NCBI GenBank assembly: GCA_016302005.1
Contig: JAEDOK010000018.1
Span: 1 to 18,091 of the forward strand
Origin: Oscillospiraceae bacterium
GTDB taxonomy: Bacteria; Bacillota_A; Clostridia; Oscillospirales; Oscillospiraceae
Direction: 5' to 3'
DNA: 18,091 bases
Part shown: one piece after another, positions 1 through 7,096 of the stretch
Numbering within the stretch: position 1 is the stretch's first letter
Layout of the letters: each line of letters begins with the position of its first letter
Program-made: the position numbers and the translations under genes
The notes under the pieces: model-generated
The model's database searches: none
What the model was told of the DNA's origin: nothing
Seen by the model: only the letters and a program-made list of their open reading frames with translations

Positions 1-50
1 ACGGTATCGCAATTAAAATGCGCGTTGCACATTTTAATTGGTGATTGGTA
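1..50. repeat. Dispersed AT-rich palindromic repeat, left copy (cut by window edge)
   Basis: Bases 1-41 match 17997-18037 at 40 of 41 positions. The core forms a hairpin pairing 10-23 with 27-40 around a GTT loop, with one C/A mismatch at 21/29. Bases 41-50 (gtgattggta) are the exact reverse complement of 17989-17998, the left arm of the other copy. The complete element is therefore probably a longer palindrome whose left arm lies outside this window. Confidence 0.8.
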
Positions 51-52
51 TG

Positions 53-85
53 AAAGCCCTCCGAGTTCACCCCTCGGAGGGCTTT
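53..85. terminator. Intrinsic terminator hairpin
   Basis: A perfect 13-bp stem pairs 53-65 with 73-85 around a 7-nt loop (66-72), GC-rich in the middle and ending in a TTTT run on the plus strand. It lies about 140 nt beyond the stop of the minus-strand TauE/SafE gene and could end that operon. The better T-run is on the plus strand, so it may equally end a plus-strand gene outside the window, or work both ways. Confidence 0.65.
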
Positions 86-110
86 TCGAGCAGCGAAGGA
101 CTCCCAATTC

Positions 111-143
111 TGTCATTGCGAGGCGCTTGCGCCGTGGCAATCT
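111..143 (+). repeat. REP-like palindromic repeat, copy A
   Basis: It has conserved flanks (tgtcattgcgag at the left, cgtggcaatct at the right) around a short gcgc-tt-gcgc hairpin. All 33 bases are identical to 8991-9023. ATTGC at the left also pairs with GCAAT at the right, so the whole unit can fold. It directly precedes a partial copy of the 113-bp repeat family. Confidence 0.85.
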
Positions 144-164
144 ATCTACCGATTTTTACACACC

Positions 165-205
165 CGTAGTTCCTGCACGCGGCTTATGACTGTCCCCGCC
201 CTACA
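165..205 (+). repeat. Partial copy (right end) of the 113-bp TIR element
   Basis: This stretch resembles the right end of the element at 11772-11884: both contain gtagttcct-n-cacgcggc, then a short divergent part, then gtccc-n-gccctaca. No matching left end is present; REP copy A lies to its left instead. Confidence 0.65.
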
Positions 206-225
206 GGATCGGTGCAAAACACGCG

Positions 226-1002
226 TCAGGCAAACAGCTTGACCGACAGGATGACCACACCTAAAATGACAAGTATAATACCTGTAGCGCGGTTGAGGAC
301 CTTTGCCGAAGCTTTATTGGCAAATCGGGCGCCGATTCTTGCCCAGATCAGCGTAAAGACAACACATAGCCCCAGTGTCAGCAGATCGGGCATTCCGCCG
401 ATGGCGAAGTGCGAGATCGAGCCGGTCAGGGCGGTAAACGCCATGATGAACACGCTCGTACCGACGGCGGTCTTCAGCTCGTAGCCGAGGACACTCGTCA
501 GCACCAACAGCATCATAATGCCGCCGCCCGCGCCGACGAAGCCGCAGATAAAGCCGACCAAAGAGCCACAGATGACGGACTGAATGGCGCGTTTTTTCTT
601 GGGCACGCCCTGCATGGCTTCCTTCGTGGTCATGACGGGCTTGACAATGAATTTCACGCCCATGAGCATCGTCATAATGACGGAGAAATTACCCATTGCC
701 GTGTTCGGCACAAGGCTGGAAACAAAGCTGCCGACCAAGGTGAAGGTCAAAACGGCTGCCATCATGATCAGACCGTTTCGAACGTCCAGATTTCCGTTTT
801 TCTTATAGGTGTAAGCCGAGACGGCGCTTGCCAGCACATCGGATGCCAGCGCGATACCCACCGCCTGATAAGCGTTCATACCCAGAAAGGTCACAAGCAT
901 CGGCGTAATGACCGCCGCAGCGCTCATGCCCGCAAAGCCCGTGCCGAGTCCCGCGCCGAGTCCTGCAAAGAAACAGACGACTACTTTCATGAAAACATCC
1001 AT
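226..1002 (-). CDS. TauE/SafE-family (sulfite/organic anion) exporter
   Basis: This 258-residue protein is almost entirely hydrophobic, with about eight predicted membrane segments in two homologous halves. Each half opens with a glycine-rich helix (residues about 14-37, GLGAGLGTGFAGMSAAAV, and about 145-168, GFICGFVGAGGGIMM), the hallmark of TauE/SafE (PF01925). Characterised members export sulfite, sulfoacetate or related sulfur-containing anions, but most are unassigned, so the substrate here is unknown. It begins 15 nt after the stop of the activase gene on the same strand and is probably the last gene of that operon. The upstream purine stretch (gaaagaag) is only a weak ribosome binding site, which fits translation following the upstream gene. 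A second in-frame ATG at codon 5 lacks a better site. Family assignment is firm; sulfur transport is inference. Confidence 0.9.
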   Translation of the reverse strand: MDVFMKVVVCFFAGLGAGLGTGFAGMSAAAVITPMLVTFLGMNAYQAVGIALASDVLASAVSAYTYKKNGNLDVRNGLIMMAAVLTFTLVGSFVSSLVPNTAMGNFSVIMTMLMGVKFIVKPVMTTKEAMQGVPKKKRAIQSVICGSLVGFICGFVGAGGGIMMLLVLTSVLGYELKTAVGTSVFIMAFTALTGSISHFAIGGMPDLLTLGLCVVFTLIWARIGARFANKASAKVLNRATGIILVILGVVILSVKLFA

Positions 1003-1017
1003 AACGATTCTTCTTTC

Positions 1018-4000
1018 TTACTTCACGCCTGCAAGCGGCTTTCCCTCCGTTTGCAGCGCTTTTTTTGCCACCGAGAGCATCAGCTTGATACGGTTGAGCT
1101 GGTTGACCTCGCTTGCCCCGGGGTCATAGTCCACGGCGGCGATGTTCGCGCCGGCAAAGGTCCTGCGGAGCTGCTTGATGACGCCCTTGCCGACCACATG
1201 GTTCGGCAGACAGGCAAAGGGCTGGATGCAGACGATGTTCTTCGTGCCCTCCGTCAAAAGCTCCGTCATCTCTCCCGCAAGGAACCACCCCTCACCGTAC
1301 TGATTGCCGATGGACAGGATCGGCTTCGTCAGCTCCGCGATCTCCCCAATGGGCATGGAGGTCGAGAAGCGATTGCTCTCCTGCAAGGCACGCATCGCAG
1401 GCAAGCGAATGGCACGGACTGCCCGCAATCCGACGCTTGAAACCGTAGCGCCCATGGCCGAGGTGCCGAGAAACTCATGCTTATACTTTGCGTTATAGAG
1501 CGTGTAGCAGATAAAGTCCATCAGGTCGGGGACGACCGCCTCCGCACCCTCGCGCTCCAGCAGCTCCACCAAATAGTTGTTGGCAAGGGGCATATACTTG
1601 ACCAAGATCTCGCCGACAACACCGACGCGCGGCTTTTGCAGCGTCTCGTCGATGGGCAGCGCATCAAAGTCCTGCACGATGCCCTTACAGGTCTCGGAGT
1701 AACGGTATTTGCTCTTCGGATCGGTCAGCGAGGCGATGCAGATACCACGCCATTTTTGGTGCAGCGCATTTGCCGCACCGGGCTCTTTTTCATACGGACG
1801 CACACGGTACAGGCAGCGCATCAGCAGGTCGCCATAGACGATAGCGCGCATCGCCGCAAGCAGCAACCCGGGGGTGATCTTGAAGCCGCTGTTTTTCTCC
1901 ATGCCGTTGCCGTTGAGGGAGATCACAGGGATGTGCGACAGCCCCGCCTTGTCCAATGCGCGGCGGATAAAGGCGACATAGTTGCTCGCGCGGCAGCAGC
2001 CGCCGGTCTGGGTCATCATGATCGCCAAATGATCGGTGTCGTACTTTCCCGAAAGGACAGCGGACATGATTTGACCGACCACAACGATGGACGGGTAGCA
2101 TGCATCGTTGTTGACATATTGCAGCCCGACATCCACGGCGGCGCGGGTGTCGTTGTCGAGGATCGCCACATGATAGCCGTAGCGGGTAAAGACCGGCTCC
2201 AAAATGTCAAAATGGATCGGACTCATCTGCGGCGCGAGGATGGTGTAGCCCTCCTTACGCATCTGCTCGGTAAACTCCGTGCGCTGATAAGCGGCGGGAC
2301 GCGGCTGCGCCTTGATCCCCTGCTCTTTCCGCAGACGCATGGCGGCAAGCAGGCTGCGGATGCGGATACGCACCGCGCCGAGATTGTTGACCTCGTCGAT
2401 TTTCAGCACGGTATAGAGCTTATTGCTCCCCTCCAAGATCTCGCAGACCTGATCGGTCGTTACCGCGTCCAGCCCGCAGCCGAAGGAATTGAGCTGGATC
2501 AGCTCCAAATCGTCGCGCTTGCGCACGAATTCCGCAGCAGCGTACAGGCGCGAATGGTAGACCCACTGATCGACCACGCGGAGCGGGCGCTCGGGTTTGA
2601 AGTCGATCGGCAGACTGTCCTCGGTAAAGACATCCAGCCCGTAGGACGCGATCAGTTCGGGGATGCCGTGGTTGATCTCAGGGTCGATATGGTAGGGTCT
2701 GCCCGCCAGCACGATGCCGGCGCGTCCTTCGCGTTCCATGTTTTCCAACACGCGCTTGCCCTCGGCGCGGATCTCCGCCTTTGCCTTTAACTGCTCCTCC
2801 CACGCCGCGTGTACCGCCGCACGGGTCTGCGAGGCGGGAATGTCCCACTCCTCGCCGCACAGGCGCACCAAACGCTTGGAGACCGTCTTTTCATCCGTGA
2901 ACGCGAGGAAGGGGCGCAGATAACGCACCTCGCCCTCCGTGACGGCATCTATGTTGTTTTTCAGGTTTTCCGGGTAGGATACCACGATCGGGCAGTTGAA
3001 ATGATTCTGTGCGTCGGGCGTCTCCTGATGCTCGTAAAATACGCAGGGATGGAAGATCGTACGGACGCCCTGATCGAGCAGCCATTGCACATGCCCGTGC
3101 GCAAGCTTCGCGGGATAGCACTCCGATTCGGAGGGGATCGTCTCCATGCCAAGCTCGTAAATTTTGCGGCTTGACAGCGGCGAGAGGATCACACGGAAGC
3201 CGAGTTTACGGAAGAAGGTCGCCCAGAACGGATAATTCTCATACAGGTTCAGCACGCGGGGAATGCCGATCTCGCCCCGCGTCGCCTCCTGTTCGGAAAG
3301 GGGCGAATAATCAAAGAGGCGTTTTCGCTTAAATTCGATCAAATTCGCTCCTTTTTCGCTCATAGCAGGTGCTCCGCTTCCTTTTTCGCAGCGGTTGCCC
3401 GTAATATAGCGCCGTCCGCCCGAGAATTTGTTCACCGTGAGCATACAATGGTTCGAGCAGCCGCCGCAGCGCACCGTGGAGGAGGTATAGGTCAGGCGCT
3501 CGATCTCCTCCGGCGGCAGCATCGTGCTTTTCTGCCCGGTGTAGCGCCGCTTTGCCAGCAGCGCTGCGCCGAAGGCGCCCATGATGCCCGCGATGTCGGG
3601 GCAGACTGCCTCGACGCCCGCGATCTTCTCAAACGCGCGCAAAACCGCGCGGTTATAGAAGATGCCGCCCTGCACGACGACACGCTTGCCCAAGTCCTTC
3701 GCATTCGAAAGCTTAATGACCTTAAACAAAGCGTTTTTGATGACGGAGTAGGCAAGTCCCGCAGAGATATCCGCGAGCGCAGCGCCCTCCTTCTGCGCCT
3801 GCTTGACATTGGAATTCATAAACACGGTGCAGCGCGTGCCGAGATCGACCGGATGCTCGGCAAACAGCGCCTCCCGGGCAAACTGCTGCGCCGAATAGCC
3901 GAGGGAGTTGGCAAAGTTCTCGATGAACGAGCCGCAGCCGGAGGAGCACGCCTCATTGAGCAGCACCGTGTCCACCGAGCCGTTGCGCAATTTGATGCAC

Positions 4001-5274
4001 TTCATATCCTGCCCGCCGATGTCCAGCACACAATCCACCTGTTGGTCAAAATAGGATGCGGCGGTGCAGTGGGCGATTGTCTCGACCTCGCCCTCGTCCA
4101 AGCAGAACGCCGCCTTGAGCAGCGCCTCACCGTAGCCCGTCGAGCAGGCGCGGGCGATGTAGGCCTCCTTCGGAAGCTGCTTCCGCAATGCTGCGATGGC
4201 GGCTACGGCAGTGCGCACCGGGCTGCCCTGATTGTTCGCGTAGAAGGAGAACAGCAGTTCTCCGTCCTTGCCGATCAGAGCAAGCTTCGTCGTGGTGGAG
4301 CCTGCGTCGATGCCGAGGAAACACTCGCCGTGGTAGCTTTGCAGTTCTCCCTTCGGCACGATTGCATTCGCGTGGCGCAGGCAGAAGGCGTCATATTCCT
4401 CATGGTCGGCAAACAGCGGCGGCAGGCGCTTGATTTCAAACTGCATCTGCACGCCCGATTTCAGCCGTGTGAGCAGGTCGGAAAGCGCAACGGTCTTTGC
4501 CTCCTTGCTCTCCAACGCCGCGCCCATTGCCGCGAACAGGTGGGAATTCTCGGGATCGACCGTCGTCTCCGGCGTCAGGTGCAGCGTGCGCACAAACGCC
4601 TTTTTCAGCTCCGGCAGAAAGTGCAGCGGGCCGCCCAAAAACGCAACGCAGCCACGGATCGGCTTTCCGCAGGCAAGCCCCGAGATGGTCTGATTGACGA
4701 CCGCCTGAAAGATCGACGCGGCAAGATCTGCTTTCGTCGCGCCCTCGTTGATGAGCGGCTGAATGTCCGTCTTCGCGAACACGCCGCAGCGTGCGGCAAT
4801 GGGATAGATTTCTTTGTATTGCGCGGCAGCATCATTCAGACCCACCGCGTCGGTTTGCAGGAGGGACGCCATCTGGTCGATGAACGAGCCGGTACCACCC
4901 GCGCATACGCCGTTCATGCGCTCCTCCAAGCCGCCCTGAAAATAGATGATCTTCGCATCCTCGCCGCCCAGCTCAATGGCGACGTCGGTCTGCGGCGCGA
5001 CAAATTGCAGCGCCGAGGCGACCGCCACGACCTCCTGCACGAAGTCAATGTCCAGCGCCTTGCCCAAATTGATGGAGCCGGAACCGGTAATGCCTACGCG
5101 CAGAACGCAGTCACCGACCTGCTCCCTCGCCTCCCGCAGAAGCTCCGCAAGCGTCTGCTGCGTGTGGGCGCAGTGGCGGCGATAGCTGCCGAACAGGAGT
5201 TCGCCGTTTTCATCGAGGACGACAAGCTTCACCGTGGTGGAGCCGATGTCGATCCCCGCTCTATATTCTCTCAA
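1018..5274 (-). CDS. Giant double-ATPase 2-hydroxyacyl-CoA dehydratase activase-like Fe-S protein
   Basis: From the TTG start the protein has 1418 residues. Residues 1-260 and 318-575 are two BadF/BadG/BcrA/BcrD-type ATPase domains, with phosphate loops GIDIGSTTVK (7-16) and GIDAGSTTTK (321-330) and ELGGEDAK (101-108) / DIGGQDMK (418-425). Each keeps two cysteines 39 residues apart (C124/C163 and C443/C482), matching the spacing of the ligands of the bridging [4Fe-4S] cluster in dimeric HgdC-type activators. A Cys-rich stretch (C603, C606, C610, C629) opens a DUF2229-like domain. The C-terminal part resembles HgdB/COG3580 proteins, with C719, C744, C933, C1059, C1093/C1094 and QPFACLPNH near 1351-1359. 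HgdC-type activators use ATP to drive an electron to very low potential for a partner dehydratase or reductase; the substrate of the fused form is unknown. It lies 19 nt after the ABC exporter gene. The cytoplasmic redox role is inferred from the family. Confidence 0.93.
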   Translation of the reverse strand: MREYRAGIDIGSTTVKLVVLDENGELLFGSYRRHCAHTQQTLAELLREAREQVGDCVLRVGITGSGSINLGKALDIDFVQEVVAVASALQFVAPQTDVAIELGGEDAKIIYFQGGLEERMNGVCAGGTGSFIDQMASLLQTDAVGLNDAAAQYKEIYPIAARCGVFAKTDIQPLINEGATKADLAASIFQAVVNQTISGLACGKPIRGCVAFLGGPLHFLPELKKAFVRTLHLTPETTVDPENSHLFAAMGAALESKEAKTVALSDLLTRLKSGVQMQFEIKRLPPLFADHEEYDAFCLRHANAIVPKGELQSYHGECFLGIDAGSTTTKLALIGKDGELLFSFYANNQGSPVRTAVAAIAALRKQLPKEAYIARACSTGYGEALLKAAFCLDEGEVETIAHCTAASYFDQQVDCVLDIGGQDMKCIKLRNGSVDTVLLNEACSSGCGSFIENFANSLGYSAQQFAREALFAEHPVDLGTRCTVFMNSNVKQAQKEGAALADISAGLAYSVIKNALFKVIKLSNAKDLGKRVVVQGGIFYNRAVLRAFEKIAGVEAVCPDIAGIMGAFGAALLAKRRYTGQKSTMLPPEEIERLTYTSSTVRCGGCSNHCMLTVNKFSGGRRYITGNRCEKGSGAPAMSEKGANLIEFKRKRLFDYSPLSEQEATRGEIGIPRVLNLYENYPFWATFFRKLGFRVILSPLSSRKIYELGMETIPSESECYPAKLAHGHVQWLLDQGVRTIFHPCVFYEHQETPDAQNHFNCPIVVSYPENLKNNIDAVTEGEVRYLRPFLAFTDEKTVSKRLVRLCGEEWDIPASQTRAAVHAAWEEQLKAKAEIRAEGKRVLENMEREGRAGIVLAGRPYHIDPEINHGIPELIASYGLDVFTEDSLPIDFKPERPLRVVDQWVYHSRLYAAAEFVRKRDDLELIQLNSFGCGLDAVTTDQVCEILEGSNKLYTVLKIDEVNNLGAVRIRIRSLLAAMRLRKEQGIKAQPRPAAYQRTEFTEQMRKEGYTILAPQMSPIHFDILEPVFTRYGYHVAILDNDTRAAVDVGLQYVNNDACYPSIVVVGQIMSAVLSGKYDTDHLAIMMTQTGGCCRASNYVAFIRRALDKAGLSHIPVISLNGNGMEKNSGFKITPGLLLAAMRAIVYGDLLMRCLYRVRPYEKEPGAANALHQKWRGICIASLTDPKSKYRYSETCKGIVQDFDALPIDETLQKPRVGVVGEILVKYMPLANNYLVELLEREGAEAVVPDLMDFICYTLYNAKYKHEFLGTSAMGATVSSVGLRAVRAIRLPAMRALQESNRFSTSMPIGEIAELTKPILSIGNQYGEGWFLAGEMTELLTEGTKNIVCIQPFACLPNHVVGKGVIKQLRRTFAGANIAAVDYDPGASEVNQLNRIKLMLSVAKKALQTEGKPLAGVK

Positions 5275-5287
5275 AAAAAGACCTCCC
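5272..5287 (-). promoter_or_regulatory. Ribosome binding site fixing a TTG start for the activase
   Basis: On the minus strand GGGAGGT (5281-5287) is followed by 7 nt and then TTG (5274-5272), which opens the LREYRAGIDIGSTT frame. The alternative ATG at 5364 would add 30 unrelated residues, has no comparable site and lies inside the upstream ABC gene. Related activase domains start only a few residues before the GIDIGST motif, which also supports TTG. Confidence 0.85.
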
Positions 5288-5293
5288 GTCACT

Positions 5294-7096
5294 TCAAGCG
5301 GATTGCTCGAATTGGCTGTTATACAGTTTGGCGTAGAAGCCGCTGCGGGCAAGAAGCTGCTCATGCGTGCCGCTCTCTATGATATCGCCGTCCTTGAGCA
5401 CCAGAATCAGATCGGCGTTTTTGATCGTGGAAAGACGATGGGCAATGACAAAGGAAGTTCGATCCTTCATGAGTTCGTCCATTGCGTTCTGAATTTGCAG
5501 CTCCGTGCGGGTATCGACGGAGCTGGTCGCCTCATCCAAAATCAACATCGGGCGGTCAGCGATCATCGCGCGGGCAATGGTGAGCTGCTGCTTCTGCCCC
5601 TGGGAGAGGCTGACCTGATCGTTCAGCACCGTGTCATAGCCCTTCGGCAGCGTGCGGACAAAGTGATCCAGCCCAACCGCACGGCAAGCCGCCTTCATTT
5701 TCTCCTCGGTCGCACCCTCGGTGCAGTAGACGAGATTCTCGCGCACCGTGCCCTCAAACAGCCATGTATCCTGCAAAACCATGCAGAAACGGCTGCGCAC
5801 CTCCTCGCGCTTGACGTCTGCGGTGGGGATGCCGTCGATCAAAATTCTGCCGCCCTGGATCTCGTGGAAGCGCATCAGCAGATTGACGAGTGTCGTCTTG
5901 CCCGCGCCTGTCGGACCTACAATGGCGATCTTCTGCCCGGGCTTTGCCTTGGCGGAGAAGTCGTAAATGACGATCTTGTCGGAATCCTCATAGCCGAAGC
6001 GGACATGCTCGAATTCCACGGCGCCCTTCGTCTCGCCGAGGGAGGCGGTCTTTCCGCTCTCGTCCGCCATTTCCTCCGCCTCCAAGAACTCAAAGACCCG
6101 CTCGCCCGCTGCGGCGGCGGATTGCAGCGTCTGCGCCGCCTGCGCGATCTGGGACAGCGGCTGCGTAAAGTAACGGACATACATCATGAACGCCACGATC
6201 ACCTCAAAGCCGATGCGCCCGTTCATCGTCAGCAGTGCGCCGACGACGCACACCGCGACATAGCCGAGGTTGCCGATGAAGCCCATGATCGGCTGCATCA
6301 TGCCCGAAAGGCACTGCGCACGGAAGCCGCTCTCGCGGAGCTTTTCATTCAGCTCGTCGAAGGTCTCCTGTGACTTCTTCTCGGCATTGTATGCCTTAAC
6401 GACCGTATGCCCCGAGTACATCTCCTCAATATGCCCGTTGACCTCGCCGAGGTGGCGCTGCTGCCGCGCGAAATATTTCTGCGAATGCGCCATGATTACC
6501 ATCATCAGCGCGAAGCCGAGCAGCGTCGATAAGACCGCCGTCAGCGTCATGATAACATCCGTCAGGAGCATCATCAGAAGCGAACCGAGCAGAAGCGTCA
6601 CGGCAGAGACGAGTGTGCCGATGCTCTGGTTCAGCGACTGAGAAATGGTATCCACATCGTTGGTCACGCGGGAGAGGACATCGCCCGTGGAGGTTTTGTT
6701 GTAGTACCACATCGGCAGTCGGTTGATTTTCCGCGAGATATCGCCGCGCATTTTTCTGGACACGCGCTGCGTCACCGTCGCCATAATGAAGTGCTGCAGG
6801 AAGCTCAAGATCGCGCTTCCCGCGAAGAACGCCACCAGCGTAAAGCCGATGCGCGCGATTGCGTCCATATCGATGCCTGTCTGCATACCTTCCATGATCG
6901 TCTCAGTCATCTCGGAGACCTTGTCGGGTCCCAGCAGCGTCAGCACCGTGCCGATGGCGGCAAAGAGCAGCGCGACGATCATCGCAAACCAGTATTTTTT
7001 ACAATAGACAAGCAGTTTTTTCCATGTGCCCGTAAAGTTTTTCGCTTTCTCGGGCGCAGCCTTTCCCGCCGAATGCGGGCCGTGTTTCATATTCAT
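5294..7096 (-). CDS. Heterodimeric ABC exporter, subunit with catalytic Walker B (MdlB-like)
   Basis: This 600-residue half-transporter has a six-helix exporter domain (about 30-330) and a C-terminal ATPase. Visible motifs are Walker A GPTGAGKT (394-401), Q-loop Q442, signature LSQGQ (497-501), Walker B LILDE with catalytic E522, and switch histidine H553. The signature departs from LSGGQ, while the catalytic Glu and His are intact. This is the complement of the partner subunit, so the two should form one working and one degenerate ATP site, as known for TM287/288- and BmrCD-type exporters. Its ATG overlaps the partner's stop by 4 nt (ATGA), with AAGGAGG upstream. The residue numbering starts at this ATG; another in-frame ATG is at codon 3. 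Such pairs move drugs, lipids or peptides outward; the substrate is unknown. Confidence 0.95.
   Translation of the reverse strand: MNMKHGPHSAGKAAPEKAKNFTGTWKKLLVYCKKYWFAMIVALLFAAIGTVLTLLGPDKVSEMTETIMEGMQTGIDMDAIARIGFTLVAFFAGSAILSFLQHFIMATVTQRVSRKMRGDISRKINRLPMWYYNKTSTGDVLSRVTNDVDTISQSLNQSIGTLVSAVTLLLGSLLMMLLTDVIMTLTAVLSTLLGFALMMVIMAHSQKYFARQQRHLGEVNGHIEEMYSGHTVVKAYNAEKKSQETFDELNEKLRESGFRAQCLSGMMQPIMGFIGNLGYVAVCVVGALLTMNGRIGFEVIVAFMMYVRYFTQPLSQIAQAAQTLQSAAAAGERVFEFLEAEEMADESGKTASLGETKGAVEFEHVRFGYEDSDKIVIYDFSAKAKPGQKIAIVGPTGAGKTTLVNLLMRFHEIQGGRILIDGIPTADVKREEVRSRFCMVLQDTWLFEGTVRENLVYCTEGATEEKMKAACRAVGLDHFVRTLPKGYDTVLNDQVSLSQGQKQQLTIARAMIADRPMLILDEATSSVDTRTELQIQNAMDELMKDRTSFVIAHRLSTIKNADLILVLKDGDIIESGTHEQLLARSGFYAKLYNSQFEQSA

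Noticed and set aside
3448..5382. Long open frame (644 codons) on the plus strand opposite the activase
   Set aside because: It is an antisense frame of a GC-rich gene with clear family motifs on the other strand. Its composition (Arg/His/Gln-rich, no domain) is typical of shadows, and no ribosome site was seen.
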